Positions 46,296 through 55,600 of a stretch of 64,000 nt of DNA are shown piece by piece. Under the pieces are notes generated by a model. That model was not told the DNA's origin. It worked only from the letters and a program-made list of their open reading frames with translations, and did no database searches. Every line of letters begins with the position of its first letter. Position 1 is the first letter of the stretch. This DNA is from Bacteroides salyersiae WAL 10018 = DSM 18765 = JCM 12988 (lineage in GTDB: Bacteria; Bacteroidota; Bacteroidia; Bacteroidales; Bacteroidaceae). The position numbers and the translations under genes were made by a program. The stretch is from NCBI RefSeq assembly GCF_000381365.1, contig NZ_KB905466.1, positions 1,362,693 through 1,426,692 on the forward strand. Direction: 5' to 3'.

Positions 46296-46564
46296 TAATA
46301 TAGCTGATTATTGGGTACAAATACAAGAATTCTGGTATCACATTACAGAAAAAAAGCACATACTATTTACATTCTTTCATAAACAAATACGAAACATTTA
46401 AAGTTTTTATCCTATAATATATAATAACCTTTTTTCTTTATAAACTTCTGAAATCAGAATGAAAAACACTTCAAAAATAATACTTTTACAGCAGAAATTA
46501 TGGATCAACCATTCACTCATCATCAAATCAAAACATTTTTAGGAAGAAATTATTCATGCGTTTC

Positions 46565-46595
46565 TTGGCTATTTAAAAATAAAGTACTACTTTTG
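46565..46595 (+). promoter_or_regulatory. tRNA-Pro promoter
   Basis: -33 TTGG (46565-46568) and -7 TACTTTTG (46588-46595), 20 bp apart. The predicted transcript starts just before the mature tRNA. Confidence 0.65.
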
Positions 46596-46606
46596 CATCC
46601 GCAATT

Positions 46607-46680
46607 CGGGATGTAGCTCAGCCCGGTAGAGTACGCGTCTGGGGGGCGTGTGGTCGCAAGTTCGAATCTTGTCATCCCGA
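46607..46680 (+). tRNA. tRNA-Pro (anticodon GGG)
   Basis: Acceptor stem CGGGATG (46607-46613) pairs with CATCCCG (46673-46679), discriminator A. The anticodon loop is CTGGGGG, giving anticodon GGG for CCC/CCU codons. The T arm is GCAAG-TTCGAAT-CTTGT. The 3' CCA is not encoded; the next bases are CTA. It has a clean promoter and terminator, so it is a single-gene unit. Confidence 0.95.
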
Positions 46681-46688
46681 CTACCGAA

Positions 46689-46730
46689 AATCAGCCATTT
46701 ACAATCAAGTAAGTGGCTGATTTATTTTTT
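46689..46730 (+). terminator. tRNA-Pro terminator
   Basis: AATCAGCCA pairs with TGGCTGATT, extended by TTTAC/GTAAG-like pairing, followed by TTATTTTTT. Confidence 0.85.
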
Positions 46731-46796
46731 AGTGGAACACATTTGGGATCAGGCTCAGTTTGAAAAGTCCGGCCCGATACAAACGCCTGTTCCTAC

Positions 46797-47270
46797 TCAT
46801 TTTTCATGTACATGTAAAGATGCCGTCGTACTAAGCACAATATTACGGGCAATATAACTTTCATTACCTGCAACATCCGTACAATACACCATCAAATGAT
46901 AATTCCCGGGAGTTGCATCTGCAGGAATTACAATATCGTGATGATGTATGTGTGCAGTTTTCTGACCGGAAACATCATATGAACGGTTGAATGAAAAAGC
47001 TGTTCCACCTCTTTCTACCCTGGTTCTTCCATGCGAATGATGATCGAAATTATTATGAATATCTATTTTGTAAGACTTCAGCATGACGTCATCCGAAAGA
47101 TCCATCTCAAAATGCACACCTTCTTCCGAGCCGATCAGTAAAGCTTGCCCTTCAGCCGGTTCATGTAGTTCAATCACTGGTTTAATGGTATCACTATCAT
47201 TATTATCACAAGAAAAAAATGTAGCTGCGGAAATCGCCAGTATGGCTATGAAATAATTTTTTGTTTTCAT
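46797..47270 (-). CDS. DUF4625 His-rich lipoprotein
   Basis: A 157-residue lipoprotein with lipobox F-F-S-C (Cys21) followed by D-N-N-D, suggesting surface or outer-membrane placement. The body is a single Ig-like DUF4625 domain. It is unusually rich in His, with 13 in all, including D-H-H-S-H at 76-80, H-I-H-H-H at 107-111 and H-V-H at 153-155, which suggests metal binding. The ATG overlaps the TGA of the TonB receptor gene by the ATGA arrangement, so the two are translationally coupled. A metal chaperone or capture role is inference. Confidence 0.85.
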   Translation of the reverse strand: MKTKNYFIAILAISAATFFSCDNNDSDTIKPVIELHEPAEGQALLIGSEEGVHFEMDLSDDVMLKSYKIDIHNNFDHHSHGRTRVERGGTAFSFNRSYDVSGQKTAHIHHHDIVIPADATPGNYHLMVYCTDVAGNESYIARNIVLSTTASLHVHEK

Positions 47271-49426
47271 TTTAATAATCGTTTAATAGGTATTTTAATT
47301 AATAACTGAAAGTTCCGTCCCGGTTCTGGTATCTCCATCTTCCGGTAGAAACTGAGATGATTGTAATGTCGGGTATCGAATATATTCCGGGCTGTCAGTG
47401 TTATTTCAACTTTTGTTCCTCCAACCGGAAGATTTACTGTTCCACCAAGATGGAACAAATCAGTTCCCGGAGTGCGATCTTCATTACGATCTACCCGATT
47501 TTGAGAGGCAATGGCTTGCCACTCTGCATAAACGGCAAATTGATTCTTCCTCCATGTCAACACATTACGCATGGAAGCAGGAGGTGAAAAACTCAGTGGA
47601 ATATGCTCGTCACAATTATAAGTATAGATATATTCGCCGGAGAAACGATAATTGAACCGATGAAAAAAATCGACACTGAACGCTGCTTCCAAACCGACGA
47701 ACACAGCTTCTGCTTCCGCATACCGGTAAATTTGTCCGGCATGAGGTAACACAGACCATTCTCCGGTAGAGTGCAGAAAAATATAATTGCTAAACCAACT
47801 GACATACGGAGAAATAGAAACAGACACGCCCCGACGTTCAAAAAGATAGGAAGTATCCAATTGCCATCCTTGCTCGGAAGCCAACAAAGCATCACCCTGT
47901 TCATGACGGAAAGTCCCATGATGTACTCCATTGGAAGCTAATTCATTGGCACCGGGCAAACGGAAGCTACGACCGATATTTATTTTCAACAGATGCACCG
48001 GAACCGGATTCCATACCATCCCTAATGACAGAGAATAATCACCAAACCGCTTGTTTACTTTATGACTGTTCCAACGATAAGACTCCACCTGTTCCTCATC
48101 ATAACCCTGTCCTATTAAATAAGTCGCCAGATAATTGTCTTCATGAGACGAAATATGAACCGCACCGTAGTCATAGCGTATCCCTCCCGAAACAGAAAAA
48201 GAATTGTTGGGACGATAAGTGGTAAGCCAGAGCAAGCCGGTAGAAAAACGATGATATTCCGGTAACAGAAAGGCATAACCGGAGATCGCATTTCGTTGAT
48301 GTTGAACATCCCAACCGACCGTATGCTCCCAAAAAGAAAAACCGAACAAGCGTAACCTGACCGAAGTGCTAAAAGTATTCAGTTCAAAAGCCAGCTCTTT
48401 ATCAGGATCTTGTTCGGGCGGCGATTGTGTCCCATAATGTGTATGAAACAGACTCCATTCTTCCCGGTGATTATTCTGAAAGCCCAAATCCGCTGACAGA
48501 AGTACCTTTTCCCAAACATACTGCTGATGGGTAGTAAACTTCACATGATTCACTTTACTGAAGGGTAATTCTATATTACGATTATCCCCGTCATCCTGTA
48601 ACCGTGATATATCGGGAATCCCATGTGCCCCCGGAAAAAAACCGTTCTTCTGAAACACATTACTCACCATATAATCCGACTTATATCCACCCCGATGATA
48701 CCGGGTAAAAAAACTGACATTCCGCTCAAATCCGGCCGTATTCTTCATCCTCCGCCCATATAACGGCATTTTCTGAGTCAAATAAACCACCGTATCCGCC
48801 GGTACCCGATAATCCCCGAAATGCTGTTCGGAATAACGGATTTTGGCAAACCATACATTTTTTTTAAAGCCCAGCATAAGAGAACCGCCCACCGTACCAT
48901 TCACTGTTTTTCCCAAAAGCGCCGCTTCCGCGAAAAACTGATCGGCAACAGGCAAGGCAGCCTGTTGAATATCAATTACCCCTCCCATAGCATCACTTCC
49001 ATAAAGCAAGGAAGAAGGCCCTTTCAACACACTGACGGTCTCTACATTAAAAGCATCCAATTCCAATCCATGATCTGCTCCCCATTGTTGCCCTTCCTGT
49101 TTCACTCCGTTCTCCGATACAACAATCCGGTTGAATCCCATTCCCCGGATCATCGGTTTCGAAGCACCGACTCCGATATCCATTGCCTGCACACCTGGAA
49201 TATTAGCCATAGCTTGCATCAAGTTACCGGTAAAGTTTTTCCGCAAAAAGTCCTTGTTTGCCACATCAACCGTAAGTGCCGTCTTTTTCATCTGATATTG
49301 CCGGTACGATTCCGTAACAACCACTTCAGATAAAGACACACTTTGTATTGAATCGGACTTTTGCGCATGGACGCATAGGGTAAAGAATACACCTAACACG
49401 CCCGAAATAAATCCGATACGCATCAT
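47267..49426 (-). CDS. TonB-dependent receptor, ZnuD-like (probable zinc/metal uptake)
   Basis: A 719-residue outer-membrane receptor with a signal peptide ending at V-H-A-Q, no carboxypeptidase-like domain and no STN. The TonB box region is V-S-L-S-E-V-V-V-T-E. The plug has I-P-G-V-Q-A-M-D-I-G-V-G-A-S-K-P-M-I-R-G, and the E-G-Q-Q-W-G-A-D-H-G segment which I recall from ZnuD-type zinc receptors. The barrel ends in L-L-I-K-I-P-I-K-R-L-L-K. The flanking genes encode His-rich proteins, which fits metal transport. No Zur box could be assigned by eye. Confidence 0.85.
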   Translation of the reverse strand: MMRIGFISGVLGVFFTLCVHAQKSDSIQSVSLSEVVVTESYRQYQMKKTALTVDVANKDFLRKNFTGNLMQAMANIPGVQAMDIGVGASKPMIRGMGFNRIVVSENGVKQEGQQWGADHGLELDAFNVETVSVLKGPSSLLYGSDAMGGVIDIQQAALPVADQFFAEAALLGKTVNGTVGGSLMLGFKKNVWFAKIRYSEQHFGDYRVPADTVVYLTQKMPLYGRRMKNTAGFERNVSFFTRYHRGGYKSDYMVSNVFQKNGFFPGAHGIPDISRLQDDGDNRNIELPFSKVNHVKFTTHQQYVWEKVLLSADLGFQNNHREEWSLFHTHYGTQSPPEQDPDKELAFELNTFSTSVRLRLFGFSFWEHTVGWDVQHQRNAISGYAFLLPEYHRFSTGLLWLTTYRPNNSFSVSGGIRYDYGAVHISSHEDNYLATYLIGQGYDEEQVESYRWNSHKVNKRFGDYSLSLGMVWNPVPVHLLKINIGRSFRLPGANELASNGVHHGTFRHEQGDALLASEQGWQLDTSYLFERRGVSVSISPYVSWFSNYIFLHSTGEWSVLPHAGQIYRYAEAEAVFVGLEAAFSVDFFHRFNYRFSGEYIYTYNCDEHIPLSFSPPASMRNVLTWRKNQFAVYAEWQAIASQNRVDRNEDRTPGTDLFHLGGTVNLPVGGTKVEITLTARNIFDTRHYNHLSFYRKMEIPEPGRNFQLLIKIPIKRLLK

Positions 49427-49470
49427 TTACAATTTATTGTTTATAATACTGTGAAAGAAATAAGAAGTAA

Positions 49471-49836
49471 TTATGCTACCGGAGGTCCGCGCAGATAATG
49501 GGAATAAGAAAGCGCATATGCTATCTTTTCCGGGTAAGTAACCCGCTCATAAGGGACGAGCGGCAATATCAGTATAAAATCGGATGAATCGGCTTCCGTA
49601 AAAAGAGAAAGAGAGTATTTACAGACAGCACAATCATCACAAGCATTATGCGAATGGTGGGAATGATGAGTATCCGGACAAGAAGCAGACACGGCATTTT
49701 CCGCTTCGTGATGGTGAAATGCTTTCACCACGAAGAAAGGCATGAATGTTGCAAGCAACAACCATGAAATGCAGACTCTTTTTCTAATGCTTCTTCTCAC
49801 CGGGTCTTTATTTACATCATAAAGGGAATGGCACAA
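49471..49836 (-). CDS. Small His/Cys-rich membrane-anchored protein
   Basis: A 121-residue protein with one membrane segment (about residues 22-37, I-S-W-L-L-L-A-T-F-M-P). After it come a cluster of His (41-43, 57, 58, 60, 61, 63) and four Cys (53, 66, 69, 72) in the pattern C-D-D-C-A-V-C-K. The soluble part probably faces the periplasm and could bind Zn or Cu. It is the first gene of the receptor operon (44-base gap). The layout recalls the small DUF2946-like proteins found near metal loci, but I cannot place it in that family. Confidence 0.75.
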   Translation of the reverse strand: MCHSLYDVNKDPVRRSIRKRVCISWLLLATFMPFFVVKAFHHHEAENAVSASCPDTHHSHHSHNACDDCAVCKYSLSLFTEADSSDFILILPLVPYERVTYPEKIAYALSYSHYLRGPPVA

Positions 49837-49967
49837 AGATATATATCCGGGTCTATATATGCAACTATGCTACCTGTATTTTCATAAAATACCCATTAAT
49901 TTACCAATAGATAGGTATATTAAGATATCTGTTACTCCGATAATCGAATTATGCGAAAATAAATCCT

Positions 49968-49975
49968 TATTTTTG
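49968..49975 (+). promoter_or_regulatory. Probable -7 box of aroA
   Basis: TATTTTTG fits TAnnTTTG, 32 bases before the aroA start; no clear -33. Confidence 0.45.
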
Positions 49976-50007
49976 CAGGTACATTAATTATTATCGTATC
50001 AAAAGCC

Positions 50008-51240
50008 ATGCGTTATAAACTATCAGTTCCTTCCGCCGTGAAGGCTACCATACAATTACCCGCTTCTAAAAGCATCAGTAACCGTGCACTTATTCTCAAT
50101 GCGCTTGCCCAAGGCACTACTCCGCCATGCAACCTGTCCGATTGTGACGACACGCTCGTCATGATTAAAGCATTGGATGGAAACAACGAAACCATAGATA
50201 TCATGGCAGCAGGAACTGCCATGCGTTTTCTGACCGCTTATCTGAGTACGACTCCCGGAACCCATATTCTCACCGGAACAGAACGGATGCAGCAGCGTCC
50301 TATACAAATACTGGTCAATGCCTTACGTGAATTAGGGGCACAAATCGACTATGTGAATAAAGAGGGATATCCCCCCTTACGTATTCATGGAAAAGAACTG
50401 ACGGGAAATGAAATCACCTTGAAAGGGAATGTCAGTTCGCAATACATCTCTGCACTACTGATGATCGGACCCGTTCTGAAAAACGGACTTCGCCTGCATC
50501 TTAGCGGAGAGATTATTTCCCGCCCTTACATCAACTTGACATTACAGCTGATGAAAGACTTCGGCGGACAGGCTTCCTGGCTTTCGGAAAGCAGTATCGA
50601 AGTGTCTCCGAAACCTTATATACCGGTATCATTTATGGTAGAAAGTGACTGGAGTGCCGCTTCCTACTGGTATCAGATAGCCGCTCTGTCAGAGAAAGCG
50701 GAAATCGAACTTATCGGCTTGTTTCCCAATAGTTATCAGGGAGACAGCCGTGGTGCAGAGATCTTTGCGCGCCTGGGTGTAGAAACCGAATTCATCCACG
50801 AAGGAGTTCTCCTGAAGAAAAACGGAACACTCCCGGAACGGTTAGACGAAAACTTCATAGATATCCCCGACTTGGCACAAACATTCGCAGTGACCTGTTG
50901 TCTTTTAGGCATCCCCTTCCGCTTCACCGGCCTGCAAAGTCTGAAAATAAAAGAGACAGACCGTATTGCTGCATTGGAAAACGAGTTGTATAAACTCGGC
51001 TATATCCTTTGCGACGAACAAGACAGTATACTCTGTTGGGAAGGTGAGCGTTGCGAACCGGAAGCCGAGCCGGTGATAAACACCTACGAAGACCACCGTA
51101 TGGCAATGGCTTTTGCACCGGCAGCCGTCCGTTTCCCGAAGATGCGCATTGCAGATCCGCAAGTGGTGACCAAATCCTATCCGTCTTACTGGGAGAACTT
51201 GAAACAAGCAGGATTCAAAATCAGTATAGAACAACCCTGA
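50008..51240 (+). CDS. aroA: 3-phosphoshikimate 1-carboxyvinyltransferase (EPSP synthase)
   Basis: The sixth shikimate step joins PEP to shikimate-3-phosphate. The 410-residue protein is slightly short for the family, as usual in Bacteroides. Visible are the N-terminal L-P-A-S-K-S-I-S-N-R-A-L-I-L-N-A, then A-G-T-A-M-R-F-L-T-A in the place of the usual N-A-G-T-x-x-R, S-S-Q-Y-I-S-A-L-L-M, D-W-S-A-A-S-Y-W, and the C-terminal T-Y-E-D-H-R-M-A-M-A-F-A. The A-G-T-A-M-R loop (Ala after Thr instead of Gly) resembles class II-like divergence and may lower glyphosate sensitivity, which is inference. Confidence 0.95.
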   Translation: MRYKLSVPSAVKATIQLPASKSISNRALILNALAQGTTPPCNLSDCDDTLVMIKALDGNNETIDIMAAGTAMRFLTAYLSTTPGTHILTGTERMQQRPIQILVNALRELGAQIDYVNKEGYPPLRIHGKELTGNEITLKGNVSSQYISALLMIGPVLKNGLRLHLSGEIISRPYINLTLQLMKDFGGQASWLSESSIEVSPKPYIPVSFMVESDWSAASYWYQIAALSEKAEIELIGLFPNSYQGDSRGAEIFARLGVETEFIHEGVLLKKNGTLPERLDENFIDIPDLAQTFAVTCCLLGIPFRFTGLQSLKIKETDRIAALENELYKLGYILCDEQDSILCWEGERCEPEAEPVINTYEDHRMAMAFAPAAVRFPKMRIADPQVVTKSYPSYWENLKQAGFKISIEQP

Positions 51241-51309
51241 CAGTTCCAACACCACAAAGGCCAGATAATAATCTGTGTTAATCTATATAACCTGTGGTGA
51301 ATAAATGAG

Positions 51310-51317
51310 TACCTTTG
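51310..51317 (+). promoter_or_regulatory. Probable -7 box for the gene at 51343
   Basis: TACCTTTG fits TAnnTTTG; the -33 is not clear. Confidence 0.4.
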
Positions 51318-51342
51318 TCTCCAATTTAAGGATTTCGAGAAT

Positions 51343-51765
51343 ATGTGGATATTATTAATAAGCCTGTTATTGCTTGCCATCGTGGCAATGATTGCCGGAT
51401 ACATCCGCAACAGAAGGCTGCAAAAAAAGATAGACGCCGGAGAGTTGGAAAGCTTTCCCGAAGTGAAAGAAGTAGACGCAGAATGTTGCGGACAGCACGA
51501 AGTCTGTGAAAAAGACAGCCTGTTGGCTGCTGTAAGTAAAAAGATAGAATATTACGATGACGAGGAACTGGACCGATTCATCGGCCGGGCACCGGAAGCA
51601 TATACAGGTGACGAAATAGAAATGTTCCGTGACGTATTTTATACCATGCAGGAGACTGACGTAGCCGGATGGGTGCGGAGTCTGCAATTACGCGGTATCA
51701 ATCTGCCCGATGATATAAAAGACGAAGTTTTTCTCATTATAGGAGAACGGAGAATACATCCCTGA
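51343..51765 (+). CDS. Hypothetical membrane-anchored protein
   Basis: A 140-residue protein: one N-terminal membrane helix (about residues 2-20), a basic segment, then a mostly acidic soluble domain predicted to lie in the cytoplasm (N-out), with Cys-Cys at V-D-A-E-C-C-G-Q-H-E-V-C. The second half (Y-Y-D-D-E-E-L-D-R-F and L-R-G-I-N-L-P-D-D-I-K-D-E-V) is well structured and looks conserved. I do not recognise a named family. It is followed after 58 bases by the metal permease gene, in the same direction. Confidence 0.75.
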   Translation: MWILLISLLLLAIVAMIAGYIRNRRLQKKIDAGELESFPEVKEVDAECCGQHEVCEKDSLLAAVSKKIEYYDDEELDRFIGRAPEAYTGDEIEMFRDVFYTMQETDVAGWVRSLQLRGINLPDDIKDEVFLIIGERRIHP

Positions 51766-51823
51766 GATTATAATAAGTAACTCCCTTTCTCCGTTATTAA
51801 TAATTAGTAAGTTAAGCATCTGG

Positions 51824-52615
51824 ATGGATCTGTTACAATATACCTTTTTTCAACATGCCTTGTTAGGTAGCCTGCTGGCCAGTATAGCCTGCGGAATTAT
51901 CGGCACTTATATAGTGACGCGCCGGCTGGTATTCATCAGCGGAGGAATTACACATGCCTCCTTCGGCGGCATCGGCTTGGGATTGTTCGCAGGAATATCC
52001 CCTATCCTTTCGGCGGCCATATTCTCGGTATTATCGGCTTTCGGAGTAGAATGGCTGAGTAAACGGAAAGACATGCGCGAAGACTCTGCCATTGCCGTAT
52101 TCTGGACATTAGGGATGGCATTGGGCATCATGTTCAGTTTCCTCGCACCGGGATTCGCACCGGACTTGTCTGCCTATCTGTTTGGTAATATACTTACCAT
52201 CACCACAGGAGATTTGCTGATGCTCGGTATACTTGCGACATTACTTATCCTATTCTTTTGCCTGTTCATCCATCCGATTATTTATGTGGCATTCGATCGT
52301 GAGTTCGCCCGTTCGCAAGGAATCCCCGTAGCAGCATTCGAATATCTTCTGATGATGTTTATTGCCTTAACCATCGTCTCCTGTCTTCGTATGGTAGGCA
52401 TCGTGTTGGCCATCTCGTTGCTTACCATCCCGCAAATGACGGCAAACCTGTTCACTTACAGCTTCAAACGCATCATCTGGTTATCCATCGGTATCGGATT
52501 TTTAGGATGCTTAGGCGGCTTGTTCGTATCCTACCATTGGAAAGTACCCTCCGGGGCTTCTATCATATTCGTATCCATCTTAATCTATGCCGTATGCAAA
52601 GTAATAAAAAGATGA
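51824..52615 (+). CDS. Metal ABC transporter permease (ABC-3 family, ZnuB/MntB-like)
   Basis: A 263-residue inner-membrane permease with about eight hydrophobic segments and the ABC-3 features G-S-L-L-A-S-I-A-C-G-I-I-G-T-Y-I-V, G-G-I-T-H-A-S-F-G-G-I-G-L-G and the cytoplasmic coupling region A-F-D-R-E-F-A-R-S-Q-G. Substrate is Zn, Mn or Fe. The ATPase and binding protein are not in this window. Its TGA overlaps an ATG (ATGA at 52612-52615), the likely start of the PorW/SprE-like gene, which points to coupling. The ZnuD-like receptor operon is 2.4 kb away. Confidence 0.9.
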   Translation: MDLLQYTFFQHALLGSLLASIACGIIGTYIVTRRLVFISGGITHASFGGIGLGLFAGISPILSAAIFSVLSAFGVEWLSKRKDMREDSAIAVFWTLGMALGIMFSFLAPGFAPDLSAYLFGNILTITTGDLLMLGILATLLILFFCLFIHPIIYVAFDREFARSQGIPVAAFEYLLMMFIALTIVSCLRMVGIVLAISLLTIPQMTANLFTYSFKRIIWLSIGIGFLGCLGGLFVSYHWKVPSGASIIFVSILIYAVCKVIKR

Positions 52616-55600
52616 GAGGTAATGTGCCAATGTGCCAATGTGCCAATGTGCCAATTAGCTGCGCTGTGAAAAAAGTTAGCAAAGTAATTGGCGCACGGGT
52701 ACATAAATTCATTGGCACATTGACTCATTTCCGCATTGGCACATTGGCACATTGGCGCATTGGCACATTATTAATCATCCTATTACTTACGGGATGCTCG
52801 ACTAAAAAGAATACGAAAGGAAGCCGTTTCTATCATGCGATGACTACCCGCTACAATGTATACTTTAACGGGAATGAAGCCTATAAATCGGGATGTAAAG
52901 CTATCGAAAAGGGGAATAAGGATAACTACATGGAGATGTTGCCGCTCTATCCTATCGGTAATAAATCGACGGTCGGTACCGGAAGCGGTGATTTTGAACG
53001 TGCCATCGAAAAATCGCAAAAGGCCATCGCCGTGCACTCCATCAAGCGAAAACCTCCCCGGAAGCCGGGAAAACGCTATACACCCGAATACAAACAATGG
53101 CTGGCACGCCGTGAATTCAATCCGTTCCTGCACAATGCCTGGATGCTGATGGGAAAAGCACAATTCCAGAAAGGAGACTTTCCGGAAGCAGCCGCTACTT
53201 TCTCATACATCGCACGACTCTACGCCGGACAACCCAAAATCACGGCAAATGCCCGTATTTGGCTTGCCCAATGCTACACACAGATGGGGTGGTATTATGA
53301 TGCGGAAGATGTTTTGCAAAAAGTGAACAATGACAGCCTTCCGGCTACACTGGCTCCGGCATATTCCAGAACATATGGACACTACTTGCTGGGAAGCCAA
53401 CGTTACCGGGAAGCCATTCCCCACCTGCTTACTACCATCAAAAACGAAAAGAACAAACGGCAAAAATCCCGCGAGTATTTTCTTTTAGGACAACTATACC
53501 AATTGTTACAAGACCCGGCTAAAGCATATCAGGCCTATGGAAAGGTTATCAAACTCAGCCCTCCCTATGAGATGGAATTGAACGCGCGTATCCGCCAGAC
53601 GGAATGTTTTTCATATGGAGAACTAAGTAATCCCGCACAAGTAAAGAAGGCCACAGACAAATTGTACCGGATGACACGCAGTGATAAAAACAAGGAGTAC
53701 CTCGATCAGATTCATTATGCATTAGGAAACATCTATCTTTCGGCCAAAGACACTGCCCAAGCTATCAAAGAATATCATCTGGGAGTAGAAAAGAGTACAC
53801 GCGGAGGGGTGGAAAAGGGAATACTGCAACTCACCTTAGGCAATCTTTGCTGGCAAATGGGCCGCTATGCCGAAGCACAAACGGCCTATGCTGATGCCAC
53901 CGGGTTGCTGGACAAGACACATCCGGAATATGAAGAGCTCACAAGACGTTCTGAAGTATTGGATGAGTTGGTGCCTTTCGCTACTGCGGTAGAATTGCAA
54001 GACAGTCTGCAACATCTGGCGTCATTGGACAGTGCTGCCCGTATGGTGGTAATCGATACATTGATAGCACGGGTTATTCAGAAAGAAGAGGAAGAAAAAA
54101 GATTGGCAAAAGAGGCCGAACGGGACGCCATGCGTGAAGCTGTTGCTGCCGAAAATGCTGCCAATGCTCCACAAAGACCGACTACCACACAACCGACTGT
54201 CCCTACCGGAGACAATTCCTGGTATTTCTATAATTCACAATTGGTGACACAGGGTAAAGCAGATTTCCAACGTCTGTGGGGACGCCGCAAATTGGAGGAT
54301 AACTGGCGAAGACGAAATAAAACCGTGGTTTCTCTGGATGACTTCGACCCTGTCAATTACGATGAACCGACAGCAGAAGGAGACTCGATCGGCAATGGAG
54401 GTACTCAAGACGAAAACATATCCGGTGACGGCGAGAGCCTGCAACCTGCTGCTCCGGGTTCGGAACTGGCTGCCGACACAACGACCATCGACGAAAAGAA
54501 TCCGTTGTTCTACCTGCAACAAATTCCATTGACGGAAGAAGCGATGGCGGCTTCCAACGAAATATTGTCGGATGGATTGTTTAACATGGGAATGATATAC
54601 AAAGATAAACTGGAAGATTTCCCACGTGCAGAACATTCGTTCGGACGGTTAATCCATGATTTTCCCGACTTCGCCCAATTGGATGAAGCATACTATAACC
54701 TGTTCCTGATGTTGGGACGAATGGAACGCATGGCGGATGCCAATCTTTACAAACAGCAGTTGATCGAGCGTTTCCCGGACAGCAAATATGCCAAGACACT
54801 CTCTGATCCGGACTTCGCCTACAACGCCGTTTATGGAAAGCATTTGGAAGACTCGCTCTATGCCGACACGTACAAAAAGTATCAGGCAGGGGAGTATAAC
54901 CGGGTAGTGACGAATGCGGAGTTATCCGCAAAGAAATATCCGATGGGGCAACACCGCCCGAAATTCATGTTCCTGCATGCCGTAAGCGCCCTGCAAAGAG
55001 GAGACCAGAAACAATTCCTCAGCGAACTGAAAGAGCTGGTACAGCAATATCCGGAAAACGAAATTACTGATCTTGCCGCACATATCCTGAAAGGAGTACA
55101 GGAAGGCCGTCTTCTGTCGGAAGGCAGTGTTTCTTTCGGAAGTATATGGTCACGCAGAAATGCCGACATTGCTTCAGACAGCACACGGACAGCCGGAATG
55201 GACAGCATTCCGGAATTCAGCGCGGAACGTAACACACCATTCGTATTCGTCCTTGCGTACGAAGAAGGAAAGGTAAACGAGAATCAGCTTCTTTATGAAG
55301 TGGCCCGTTACAACTTCTCCTCATTCATGGTAAAGAACTTCGACCTCGCCTTCTCCCACGACCGGGGTATCGGCCGGTTAGTCATCAGTTCCTTCGCCAA
55401 TTATGACGAAGCGCAATATTACCAACGCCAGCTCTACGCTGATCCGCATATGAACGAAAGGCTCAGCGGAATGAGAGCGATCCTTATTTCTCAAGCCAAT
55501 TATGAACTATTGAACCAGTTCTATAGTTTTGATGATTATGACACCTTCTATCAACGCACTTTCAATCCGTTACCGGCCGGTACAGACGAAGACCTGCCGA

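Noticed and set aside
46607..46680. Integration site of a mobile element at the tRNA
   Set aside because: No integrase, no repeat of the tRNA 3' end downstream, and the neighbours look native.
46648..46857. Open frame overlapping the tRNA-Pro and the end of the DUF4625 gene
   Set aside because: It runs through the tRNA and its terminator; it is a chance frame.
50008..51240. Acquired glyphosate-resistant EPSP synthase
   Set aside because: The gene looks native in base use and position; the Ala in the A-G-T-A-M-R loop is a family trait, not evidence of transfer.
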